DNA of 64,000 nucleotides from Halovenus rubra (GTDB lineage: Archaea; Halobacteriota; Halobacteria; Halobacteriales; Haloarculaceae). Shown piece by piece: positions 37,154 to 45,150 of the stretch (its first letter is position 1; every line of letters starts with the position of its first letter). The DNA lies in NCBI RefSeq assembly GCF_026586665.1, contig NZ_JAODIY010000001.1:397469-461468 (forward strand), read 5' to 3'. Under the pieces are notes generated by a model. The model did not search any database. It saw nothing but the letters and a program-made list of their open reading frames with translations, and was not told the DNA's origin. A program made the position numbers and the translations under genes.

Positions 37154-38390
37154 GACAATCGCTCGCCATGCGACCGGCGTTCGCGCCGACCTGCAAGCGC
37201 TCGCATCGCAGGTGCATCCGGTGTTTATGTTGCCGCCGTTGGCAGCTTCGTGGTTCGGTGCAATCCTCGCTGGTGAGTTTGCGCTCGGACTCGGAGCTAT
37301 TCATATGGTCGCGATGTTCTGTGCGGTCTACACTGCCCACGTCAAAGATGGGTACGTCGATTACCACCACCGTGGCGAGGACGACGACCATCCATTGACC
37401 GTCTATGGCTGTCGGGTTGCTCTGGTTGGGGCGACTGCTGGGTTCGTGGCTTGTGCTGTTGCCCTTTTTGTCGTCGTCAACGCCACGGCGGCCCTTATCA
37501 CTCTCCCGACGTGGTTCATTGGCTATCTGCATGCGCCCCAACTCGATACAAACCCGGTGACGACGACGCTTGGCTACCCAACCGGTATCGCGCTGGCAAT
37601 TGTCGGCGGTCACTACGCACAGGCAACGACGATATCCAGCACATCGATTGGGTTCGCGCTCGTCTTCATGACGACGCTTGCAGGCGTCAAAATCATCGAT
37701 GACGAGCAAGACTATCGGTACGACCGCTCTATTTCCAAGCGGACGGTCGCGGTTGTGCTTGGCCGGCCACAGGCGCGGACACTGGCGTTTGGGCTTGTTG
37801 GACTCGGGATGATTGGCGTTCTCTGGGGAGCAATATCTGGGCTGTTTCCGCCCGCTTCACCGCTCGCTGCGCTGGCGTTCGCGTCGATAGCGGCCGTTGC
37901 AAGCAGAGCAAACCCGACAGTCGGCACGATGCTCCTCATTCGCGGAGCGTATGTCTTTCTCGCCGTCCTTGTCGTTGCGGTCTGGTTCCAACCCCTTTCG
38001 GCAACGGGGCTACCGGATATCACCGTCTTTGGGTCGTACACGTACCTGCTCACCGAGGTGGCGTTTGGCTCGCTCGCGCTTGTCTTGCTCCGCTACGCTG
38101 GCGCGCTCCGTCGGGCCGCCCAGACAGTGGCCGCGCTGTATCCGATTGCCTATGTCTGGGACTGGTACACCCTCGAAGTCGGCGTCTTTGATATCACGAT
38201 GCGCACTGGCTATAACCTGTTTGGTATCCCTATCGAGGAACATATCTTCATGATTGTTGTCCCGGCACTGGTCCTCGGGATACACGAGTGTATCGACACT
38301 CTTTCCGTGGAGTCAGAGACGGCACTGCCATCTGCCGGCGAGCAGCGTACTGAGCCAAGCGACGTGACCGATGGTAAACCCCGCGAGTGA
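37152..38390 (+). CDS. UbiA prenyltransferase fused to a lycopene-cyclase half domain
   Basis: 412-residue multi-helix membrane protein. The first 280 residues are a UbiA-type prenyltransferase with its two aspartate motifs (KDGYVDYHHRGED, about 64-76, and IIDDEQDYRYD, about 181-191). The last part (about 285-375) matches one half of the archaeal/fungal CrtYcd lycopene beta-cyclase: PIAYVWDWYTLEVGVFD and then LFGIPIEEHIFMIVVPALVL. Full cyclases need two such halves. The fusion suggests a carotenoid or isoprenoid-quinone branch enzyme, possibly the C5 elongation that leads to bacterioruberin or a cyclisation linked to it. The exact reaction is inference. Confidence 0.75.
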   Translation: MTIARHATGVRADLQALASQVHPVFMLPPLAASWFGAILAGEFALGLGAIHMVAMFCAVYTAHVKDGYVDYHHRGEDDDHPLTVYGCRVALVGATAGFVACAVALFVVVNATAALITLPTWFIGYLHAPQLDTNPVTTTLGYPTGIALAIVGGHYAQATTISSTSIGFALVFMTTLAGVKIIDDEQDYRYDRSISKRTVAVVLGRPQARTLAFGLVGLGMIGVLWGAISGLFPPASPLAALAFASIAAVASRANPTVGTMLLIRGAYVFLAVLVVAVWFQPLSATGLPDITVFGSYTYLLTEVAFGSLALVLLRYAGALRRAAQTVAALYPIAYVWDWYTLEVGVFDITMRTGYNLFGIPIEEHIFMIVVPALVLGIHECIDTLSVESETALPSAGEQRTEPSDVTDGKPRE

Positions 38391-38487
38391 ACCACACTAA
38401 TCGGATACCCAGACTACACGAGTCCACTGCAAGACAAAAGAAACACAGAAAACAACAACATCGCTGTCAGTGGGTCACGCGGTCAGC

Positions 38488-39594
38488 TCAATCCGTCAAC
38501 GGTGTGCCTGTGCCAGCCAGAGCGCTTCGAGAGGCCGCCGTGACTGCTGACGGTGACATGTCGATGTTCTCCCATGGCGGCAGCCTGTCATCGCGTGCGG
38601 GTGGCTGAATGCTTGACGCGTAGGTTTGTACCTGCTCGCGTTCTCTCTGCCTGTCGTATGCAAGGCCGTTAAACGACGAATCTGCGGCGTACTGCTCGAT
38701 GAGTTTGTCGGCACTCTTCTGGTATTTTTCCCGAAGTTGGGCATATTCGGGGTCGATATCATGGTCGGCGAGCACTCGAAACAGCGCCTTGGCAACGTCG
38801 TCGGCCATCGTCGAGAGGCCGCCACTCCCGTCGACGGGACGGTGGTCATGTCTGTGAACACCTAAATCAACCTGTGCTGAACCGTCCCGACCGGCGACAG
38901 CGTAGGCCTCACCGAGCAACCCGATTTCGAGGCCCCACGTTCGCTGTGCTCGGACTTGTCGAGCCGCTGTGGCGGTGAGTGCGAACTCACCGGCGAGTGG
39001 ATACCGGAACGCCGAGAGGTAATCGAGCAACTTGTCGTCTTGTTCGGCGAGAGCTGTGAGCAAGGGGACAACCAGAAGGCGAACCAGTCGCCCGTAGAGC
39101 CGTCCGCCCTCGACACGGGCGTAATAACCTTTGACAAAGCTGTAGTCCTGTGCAAGCGGGGCCAGTAAGCGGGGGACGTGGTGACGGTCGTAGGTCGTTG
39201 CGTCGGCATCGTGGACTGCGACGTACTCCGCGCGGTCGGCAGCGATACCGAGACCGAGCCAGACATCTCTTCCTTTCCCAGAGTCGCCGCCGAGACCGTT
39301 TCTGGTGAGGACACGCTCGACGCTGTCAGCGTTACACCATAGAACAGTCACCGACAGGTCGAACTGCTCGACCCAATCTTCGAAGAGTGTAACCACTTCT
39401 CTGGGAGCACGCAGCGGAACGACGACAGCCTTGGGACCAACCGTCTCCAGCGCCTCAAACACTTGCTCTGGAGTCACATCGTCGGACTGCTCTCCAGCAA
39501 TCGGGACAACTACAGCGCTTTGACTCAGCGGCGCATCAGGAGTCGGGTCGGTCAGGTCGTGTAACGTTGCGATGCGTTCTTGCAGATAATCCAT
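38488..39594 (-). CDS. Glucosyl-3-phosphoglycerate-synthase-like glycosyltransferase
   Basis: 368-residue GT-A fold transferase. The nucleotide-sugar DxD is DAD (129-131) within YVAVHDADATTYD, with SVTVLWCNAD (81-90) as an earlier strand. The AVVVPIAGEQ opening and the WGLEIGLLGEAY segment (about 220-231) are like GpgS/mannosyl-3-phosphoglycerate synthase relatives that make the solute glucosylglycerate. Only two bases separate it from the folP stop, so the two form an operon; the phosphatase that normally follows GpgS is absent here. A role in a compatible solute or a glycolipid is equally possible. Confidence 0.65.
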   Translation of the reverse strand: MDYLQERIATLHDLTDPTPDAPLSQSAVVVPIAGEQSDDVTPEQVFEALETVGPKAVVVPLRAPREVVTLFEDWVEQFDLSVTVLWCNADSVERVLTRNGLGGDSGKGRDVWLGLGIAADRAEYVAVHDADATTYDRHHVPRLLAPLAQDYSFVKGYYARVEGGRLYGRLVRLLVVPLLTALAEQDDKLLDYLSAFRYPLAGEFALTATAARQVRAQRTWGLEIGLLGEAYAVAGRDGSAQVDLGVHRHDHRPVDGSGGLSTMADDVAKALFRVLADHDIDPEYAQLREKYQKSADKLIEQYAADSSFNGLAYDRQREREQVQTYASSIQPPARDDRLPPWENIDMSPSAVTAASRSALAGTGTPLTD

Positions 39595-39596
39595 CG

Positions 39597-40775
39597 CTAG
39601 GGTCCTCCTCTCTGACAGACTGCTGCGACCGCGTCTAGTTCTGTCGTGTCAAGGAGAGATGCAAGCTCTGCGAGCGCGCTTTCTGCGCCGCCAAGCAGTA
39701 TGCCCTCCGTTCCGGTAGCGATAGTAACACCTGCCCGCTCGGCTGCATCCCCGAGCTGTTGGGTATTGTCGACGCCGTTGACGCGGATGACTCGCCCAAT
39801 AAGGTCTCCTGAGTGATTGCTTTCGCCCTCAGACTCCTCAAGATACCGTTCCAGCTCCGATGCGGTGCCAACCTCGAGTTCGGTTGCGGTAACACCAGCT
39901 GCCGTGGCGCTTGCTCGTTCGGTGAATGCGTCGCCGATGAGAGCGGCATCACGCGTCTCGGCAACATCGTGCGTTCGAATGACATGAGCGCCACGCTCGA
40001 CAGCCATGGAGGTGGCTGCGAGGCTAACGGGAAGGGCCTCTTCTGTCGAGCGGTCGGCAATCTCGCGCAAGAAATTCTTGCGGTTAATCGAAACTAAAAG
40101 CGGTCGACCAAAAGCACGGAACTCTCGGAGTCGGCGGAATACCTCGTGGTCGTCTTCGAGTGTCTGGTCTTCACTCCACCCCCCGAATGCAGGATCGAGA
40201 ATCGTTTTCTCTGTCATCCCGTTTTGTTCAAGCGCCGCGTAGACTTTGTCGACGTAATCGGCTGAGTCAGCCCACGCCTGTGAGCGCGCAGCCACCCAGT
40301 CCACATCGTCGACAGCACCGGGGCGGGAGAGGTCTGGTGGACTTGCCATTTTCCCGACCGCGACATCGTACTCTCGACAAACCTCGGGCATCTCGGGGTC
40401 GGCAAAGCCACAGATGTCATTGACCATATCGAACCCGCGGTCGAGTGCCGCCGCCGCGACAGAGGCGTACCGCGTCTCTATCGAGAACACGGCATCGCCA
40501 CTCACCGACTCGATAGTGTCGACTGCAGTATCGAGTCGCTCCAGTTCTTCCTCAGCGGAGAGCACGTCCAGGCGCTTGTTCGCCGATTCCAGACCGATAT
40601 CGACGATATCTGCACCCTCGCCGATAAGCTCGTCGTCGACGTACATCGCCGCTTCTCCGGGGTCGTCGTAGACGGAGGGATCATAAGGTGACTCACGACT
40701 GACGTTGAGGACACCCATTACTCGTGGCGGCTGGCCGTCGCCGATACGCAGGCCGGCAGCGTCGACTGTTCGCAT
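39597..40775 (-). CDS. folP: Dihydropteroate synthase with C-terminal extension
   Basis: Joins p-aminobenzoate (or an archaeal equivalent) to the pterin in folate/tetrahydrofolate synthesis. 392 residues from ATG at 40775. The DHPS TIM barrel has GVLNVSRESPYDPS (about 21-34), DIGLESANKR (about 58-67), NDICGF (about 118-123), DPAFGGWS (about 190) and the SINRKNFL segment (about 223-230) in place of the bacterial SRK. A normal DHPS ends near 275; this one carries about 115 more residues of unknown role. It is the first gene of an operon with the glycosyltransferase. Confidence 0.88.
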   Translation of the reverse strand: MRTVDAAGLRIGDGQPPRVMGVLNVSRESPYDPSVYDDPGEAAMYVDDELIGEGADIVDIGLESANKRLDVLSAEEELERLDTAVDTIESVSGDAVFSIETRYASVAAAALDRGFDMVNDICGFADPEMPEVCREYDVAVGKMASPPDLSRPGAVDDVDWVAARSQAWADSADYVDKVYAALEQNGMTEKTILDPAFGGWSEDQTLEDDHEVFRRLREFRAFGRPLLVSINRKNFLREIADRSTEEALPVSLAATSMAVERGAHVIRTHDVAETRDAALIGDAFTERASATAAGVTATELEVGTASELERYLEESEGESNHSGDLIGRVIRVNGVDNTQQLGDAAERAGVTIATGTEGILLGGAESALAELASLLDTTELDAVAAVCQRGGP

Positions 40776-40957
40776 AGCCGTCTCTTGGATTGTGTCTATT
40801 AATGGTTGCCGGTTCCGGCAGGTGCCCAGTGGGGGTCGACTGGTCGGTTTGCCCACAGCTCAACCCGCTACTGGCAACAAAACAGTATAGTTCATCTATC
40901 TGATTATACAGTACAGACAACATGGCTCTTTTATGATTGTGATTCGTACGCATACGC

Positions 40958-41128
40958 ATGAAATCCACACAAAAAGGGTTGCGCGGTGGAGGGCTGGAGA
41001 AAGACACGTACGGGCGACTGCTGTGTGCCGAATGTGAGACGGATCTTGACACGGAGAACGACCCGGACGTGATCGGCCGGGTTCGGGTCTGCCCGGACTG
41101 TGGCGGCCAGTGGAAAGAAGTCGGCTGA
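40958..41128 (+). CDS. Small zinc-ribbon protein
   Basis: 56-residue protein starting MKSTQKGLRGGGLEKDTYGR. The two CxxC pairs CAEC (about 23-26) and CPDCGG (about 45-50) form a one-domain zinc ribbon. The beginning and spacing match the small haloarchaeal HVO_0758-type zinc-finger proteins. Such proteins often take part in RNA or protein interactions, but no specific role is established here. It is 62 nt upstream of the 41191 gene, probably in one transcript. Confidence 0.75.
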   Translation: MKSTQKGLRGGGLEKDTYGRLLCAECETDLDTENDPDVIGRVRVCPDCGGQWKEVG

Positions 41129-41190
41129 CTGATTCCCGGCGGTCTCCTGAAGAGGCCAACAGTAAAGACCGTTCCGGCCCCGGAGTGGAT

Positions 41191-41712
41191 ATGGACCTCA
41201 CAGAAGATGAGCTAGCCGGTGTCGTCGACCTTTTTGGCGGGCTCACGCGGGCAGAGCTATCCGAGGCACTGGCTGAACTCGTTTACAGACAAGGTGGGGA
41301 GTACGACCTGTCAGCACACGCTGACACCATTGACGCCGCTATCCGGTCGTACCATCTTGTCGCTGTCGCCAACCCAGCTGACCGGGAGGCAACGGAACGT
41401 GACTGGGCAGACGAAAAAGCCCACTCTGGCAAACCGCTGTTACTCGCGGGACCACTCGCGTTCCCGACACTGCCATCTGACGCACGGGACCTACCACATA
41501 TTCTTGATGTCTCGAAACGGACGGTCGACACTGACGACGTTGGCCACGAAGTTGCCGAGATGTTCCGCGAAGACGCTCGAAGCGCAATTGACGCCGATGA
41601 CCAGTCTCGCATCGACACATTGCTTGACGCAAGTTACGAAGTTGAGCCTTGGACTGGTGTCGACTTGGCACCGGTTCGTCAGGACCTCGCGGCGGCGACG
41701 CAAACGAATTAA
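41191..41712 (+). CDS. Haloarchaeal protein of unknown function
   Basis: 173-residue acidic helical protein starting MDLTEDELAGVVDLFGG. Contains helical TRAELSEALAELVYRQG (about 17-33) that looks like a winged-helix or similar small domain. No transmembrane or metal motif. A 26-nt gap separates it from the CoA pyrophosphatase gene. The pair zinc-ribbon / this gene / NUDIX is compact on the plus strand. No function recognised. Confidence 0.6.
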   Translation: MDLTEDELAGVVDLFGGLTRAELSEALAELVYRQGGEYDLSAHADTIDAAIRSYHLVAVANPADREATERDWADEKAHSGKPLLLAGPLAFPTLPSDARDLPHILDVSKRTVDTDDVGHEVAEMFREDARSAIDADDQSRIDTLLDASYEVEPWTGVDLAPVRQDLAAATQTN

Positions 41713-41737
41713 GCCTCTGGGAGTGCTAAACTGGCCC

Positions 41738-42331
41738 ATGGACCTCGACGCAGTTCGGGCGTTCGACCCAACACCCGTGGCCGACGGAAAGCGCGACTCG
41801 GCTGTCGTGGTGCCTCTCGTCGAGCGTGACGTGCCACATCTTCTCTTTACCAAGCGTGCTGACCATCTCTCGAACCATCCGGGACAGATGAGTTTTCCCG
41901 GCGGTCGGCGGGAACACGAAGACTCGAACCTCGGTGCAACGGCTGTCAGGGAAGCAAACGAAGAAATCGGTCTCAACCCCGACGCACCGTCGTTTGTCGG
42001 ACAAATCGATGATATCTTGACTGTCACCGGCTTTTCAGTCACTCCGTTTGTTGCTCACGTCCCTGACAATGAGTACGAACCCCAAGACGACGAAGTTGCA
42101 GAGATTGCAGTCCTCCCGCTCGATGCGCTGACAGACCTCGATAACTACCACGGAGAGTACCGTGACCACCCCGATAACGGCCCCATTCGCGTCCATTACT
42201 TCTACGTTGACGAGTACACCATCTGGGGAGCGACGGCCCGGATTCTGGTCCAGTTCCTTGAGCTGACAACCGACTGGACTGCACCTGACATCGATAACGT
42301 GGTCGATGCTGAAGCTGACTACCCTCTGTGA
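41738..42331 (+). CDS. NUDIX hydrolase, CoA pyrophosphatase-like
   Basis: 197-residue enzyme. Both signatures of the CoA-pyrophosphatase branch are present: the UPF0035-type KRADHLSNHPGQMSFPGG (about 40-57) and the NUDIX box GGRREHEDSNLGATAVREANEEIG (56-79, with catalytic EEIG). It should cleave CoA or related acyl-CoA into 4'-phosphopantetheine and 3',5'-ADP, in the cytoplasm. The stop is the last 3 nt before the following region; the next gene starts at 42442. Confidence 0.85.
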   Translation: MDLDAVRAFDPTPVADGKRDSAVVVPLVERDVPHLLFTKRADHLSNHPGQMSFPGGRREHEDSNLGATAVREANEEIGLNPDAPSFVGQIDDILTVTGFSVTPFVAHVPDNEYEPQDDEVAEIAVLPLDALTDLDNYHGEYRDHPDNGPIRVHYFYVDEYTIWGATARILVQFLELTTDWTAPDIDNVVDAEADYPL

Positions 42332-42441
42332 ATGGCCTGTCTGGGGTCTCTCGTTTTGTTACTCGTCAACATAAACCAAAAACGTATCCAAACAACAGCG
42401 TTAAGCCGCCTGATTGGCTGAGAAACAGAGAAGAAGCGGCT

Positions 42442-43227
42442 ATGACTGTAATTACAGGCGAACGGTTGGCAAACGTGGGTATCGACGCGGTTGCGCTCAA
42501 ACCGAGCGAAGTCGACGTCGAACGTGCCCACAAGCTGGATGTGCAGACTGTGACCATCGACTACGAAGGCCACGAGCACGTCCCAACACCAGCCGCATTC
42601 GACCGCCTGGCCGAGCAGTTCGATGTCCGTGCAACGGTTCCTGTTCGTGCGGACGGCTTTGACCCTCTCGGTGACGATAGCGTCCGCGCAACACTCCCTG
42701 AATCCGTCGGCGAAGTTCTCGTCGCTGGACATCCAGCCTACCTCGAACAGGACGAGCGCAAACGCGCAATTGCGCCACGTCTTGGTGCTGCCGTCGACGA
42801 GAGTATTGACCCGTGGGTCGGTTCTGAAGGCGTCGAACGGATTGCGCTGGCGACCGGTCAGACTCAGTTCGAGTTGCTCTCACGGAGTACCATCAGAGAT
42901 GTTCGTGCACTCCGTGATGCCGGGTTCGACGGCAAGATTGCGGTCTATGCGCCGACAGCTCTCACCGACGACGAGGACACCGTGCTTGACGCTGTCGGGG
43001 AATACACCGGCCGTCGTGGCCCCGTCAGGGCGGCACTCCCTGATGATTGTCCTCACGACAGCACCATCGAGGGTGACCCACGCGAGACGTTGCTCGAAGC
43101 CTGCTGTGATTATGCACTCGTCGGCATCAGGGATACTGTCTCTCACCGTGTAGATTGCCTCCGCGAAGCTGGTGTTGACCATATCGTTGCCTACCCAGCC
43201 CGTGGCCTCGATTCGCTGGGTGCCTGA
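42442..43227 (+). CDS. Probable TIM-barrel-like haloarchaeal protein of unknown function
   Basis: 261-residue protein from ATG at 42442 (MTVITGERLANVGIDAVALK). It has repeating strand/helix units such as VQTVTIDYEG, DVRATVPVRADGF, EVLVAGHPAY and KIAVYAPTAL, as seen in TIM barrels or related alpha/beta folds. No catalytic motif is recognised. The in-frame extension upstream overlaps the end of the NUDIX gene and has no similarity. Short gap to the next gene, which is on the opposite strand. Confidence 0.6.
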   Translation: MTVITGERLANVGIDAVALKPSEVDVERAHKLDVQTVTIDYEGHEHVPTPAAFDRLAEQFDVRATVPVRADGFDPLGDDSVRATLPESVGEVLVAGHPAYLEQDERKRAIAPRLGAAVDESIDPWVGSEGVERIALATGQTQFELLSRSTIRDVRALRDAGFDGKIAVYAPTALTDDEDTVLDAVGEYTGRRGPVRAALPDDCPHDSTIEGDPRETLLEACCDYALVGIRDTVSHRVDCLREAGVDHIVAYPARGLDSLGA

Positions 43228-43316
43228 GTACGCGGCGTGTCCTCTGCCTTCGAAAATAGCGTTGCTCTCATAGCGTTGCGTTTCAGAAAAACCGCGCGAC
43301 CAGCTTGCAATCTGTC

Positions 43317-43913
43317 TTAGCTGATGAAATCGTTGCTGCGCCAGTCGACGGCACTATCTTCTTCTCCTTCACCCGGGTCCTCTGTGACATTAATCGAGGC
43401 CGGAACATCTTCCCCGTCGACAATCCGAATCGCTTGAATATCTTCTTCGGTTGTTGCGACAGCGGTAAGCGCGCCTTTCTCTGACCGGCGGGCGATTTCA
43501 CAGAGTACCTCGAACATCTGGTACTGGAGTGCTGTGTTTTGCAGCACCGTCTCACGGTCGCCTTTGAAGCAGGCGTACTCAACTAGCTCCGACTCGATTT
43601 CTTCTTCTTCGTCGTCGAGTGAGCCCCACTGGGGACCACCTCCGCTCGTGCGGGGCGGCTTGCCCGGCGGCGTTTCTTCTGGGTCTTCCTCGTAAACTCG
43701 ATTTTCTGTCACGCTGGCTTTCAACTGAGCTGTCGGCGTGTACTTGCTGATGCTGTCGTCGGACGGGACTGCACTGATAATGAGTGTATTGTTTCGCCGT
43801 GTGAAGTCAATGTCCGCGACGCGCTCAGGGAGATCTGGGTCCTCCAGATACTCGTGCAGCTCTTCGAGTGGCAGTTCCAGCGTCGAATGAAGTCTGTATA
43901 CACAGCTGGTCAT
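43317..43913 (-). CDS. Haloarchaeal protein of unknown function
   Basis: 198-residue acidic protein. The first 75 residues (SCVYRLHSTLELPLEEL, ADIDFTRRNNTLIISAVPSDD) form a small alpha/beta domain. A proline/glycine- and glutamate-rich linker (about 90-125) follows. The C-terminal part (about 125-180) has a FEVLCEIARRSEKGALTAVA winged-helix-like stretch. No signal, membrane or metal motif. Convergent with the 42442 gene and followed on the same strand by ferredoxin, 117 nt upstream. Confidence 0.55.
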   Translation of the reverse strand: MTSCVYRLHSTLELPLEELHEYLEDPDLPERVADIDFTRRNNTLIISAVPSDDSISKYTPTAQLKASVTENRVYEEDPEETPPGKPPRTSGGGPQWGSLDDEEEEIESELVEYACFKGDRETVLQNTALQYQMFEVLCEIARRSEKGALTAVATTEEDIQAIRIVDGEDVPASINVTEDPGEGEEDSAVDWRSNDFIS

Positions 43914-44030
43914 GGATGTATGGGGAGTTGAATGAGCCGGTTTGTCTGCTCTGGCAACGACTCGATACTGCACAATAGGAACCCCTCGCATAAATGGCCT
44001 ACCCTTCACTCCTAGTCACTGCCTTCGGTT

Positions 44031-44369
44031 TCAGTCGTCGGCAGCTGCCGTCTCTCCCGCCCGCTCCTCAGTTGTCTGCTCGTCATCGATACTTGGCGGA
44101 TACTTCCCACGGTCCAGCTTCAGGTCAGACTCTGGTCGTGCCATACACGTTAGCGCGTACTCTGATTTTTCGGCTTCGGTTAACCCCCGCGCTGCTGGTT
44201 GGGTGACTGAGCCTTCGACAATCTTCGCGGAGCAAGCAAGACACATTCCGACACGACAGGAGAACTCTTGGGCGATTCCTTCTTCGATACAACGATTGAG
44301 AATCGTCTCCTTGTCGGATACCGTGAGTCTCTCGCCTGACCCGACAAACTCGACTGTGTATTCCGTCAT
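44031..44369 (-). CDS. Plant-type [2Fe-2S] ferredoxin
   Basis: 112-residue electron carrier. The four cluster cysteines are in CRVGMCLACS (about 38-46, C-x4-C-x2-C) and CMARP (about 75). The acidic tail (about 90-112) is a halophilic addition. It does not carry the long acidic N-terminal insertion of the abundant haloarchaeal 2Fe-2S ferredoxin, so it is a second type. Electron partners are unknown; oxygenases and desaturases are typical. Divergent from the pilin-like gene across 205 nt. Confidence 0.88.
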   Translation of the reverse strand: MTEYTVEFVGSGERLTVSDKETILNRCIEEGIAQEFSCRVGMCLACSAKIVEGSVTQPAARGLTEAEKSEYALTCMARPESDLKLDRGKYPPSIDDEQTTEERAGETAAADD

Positions 44370-44574
44370 GACGGGCTATACAACCGTACCTCACTAAACT
44401 GTTAAGGTGTCTGTATCGCGCGACCGCCACTGACCGATGGGAACTATCGCTCAGCCCACAACTCGATCATTGTCACTCAGAAAGCACAAGAATTTTATAC
44501 AATATGCCGGTATAATCTAGTACGACAAGCAGTGACGAGCGGGGGAACTCGTTGCTGCTGACCTGGGGGGGTAG
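44370..44574. promoter_or_regulatory. Intergenic region with promoter of the pilin-like gene
   Basis: A good TATA box (aattttatac, about 44491-44500) lies 75-85 nt before the ATG at 44575. The transcript would begin near 44520 and carry a 50-nt leader with a small cgag/ctcg stem and a G-rich ribosome site (gggggg, 44563-44568). Confidence 0.45.
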
Positions 44575-45072
44575 ATGCAACGATCACAATTCGACAACAG
44601 AGCGATGTCAGCCTTTGGCTCGATATTGCTTTTGTTGTTTGCGATCTTTTTGCTTGTCGGGACAGCGGCGCTGTTTTTCGGCGCACTGGGATCGGACTAC
44701 GAACAGGTTGACCCACCCTCGGTAACGATGGCGTACGAGTACGTCGAGAATCCGTCCGGTGACGAGGCAGTTATGATTAAACTCGTCCGTGGCGGACAGA
44801 TAAACCCAAAGCAACTCCGTGTCGAAGTCGAGGGGGCGAACTGTACTGCTGGTGGTACCCCTAACGACGCCTACAACGGCTACGACGACTTCGGAATTGG
44901 CGAGAAAAATTGGCTGACTGCAGGGAACACGCTCACTATTGATGGGGACAACCCCGAACCACTCTGTGCCGACGGGCGACTTGTTCTCAGCGAGGTTGAT
45001 ATCGACCTTGTCTGGCTCAACCCATCGGGTAATGATGTGATTCTCTCCTCGTGGAGTGCAACGGAGTCGTAG
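44575..45072 (+). CDS. Archaeal type IV pilin-like protein
   Basis: 165-residue membrane-anchored protein. A short basic start is followed by RAMSAFGSILLLLFAIFLLV (about 9-28), which resembles the archaeal class III (prepilin) signal: positive residues, a cleavage-type site and a long hydrophobic stretch. The rest (about 45-165) is an extracellular beta-rich domain like those of haloarchaeal pilin-domain (DUF1628-type) proteins. The hydrophobic segment lacks the usual SPV after the site, so it may be a lipoprotein-like or single-spanning anchor. No pilus machinery is nearby. Confidence 0.6.
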   Translation: MQRSQFDNRAMSAFGSILLLLFAIFLLVGTAALFFGALGSDYEQVDPPSVTMAYEYVENPSGDEAVMIKLVRGGQINPKQLRVEVEGANCTAGGTPNDAYNGYDDFGIGEKNWLTAGNTLTIDGDNPEPLCADGRLVLSEVDIDLVWLNPSGNDVILSSWSATES

Positions 45073-45150
45073 TAACTGTCGACTGTATCGGACTCGACTC
45101 CCTACAGGACTGCGAGGAGAACGCCTTGCGCGTTAGTGCCGGAGAGACCG

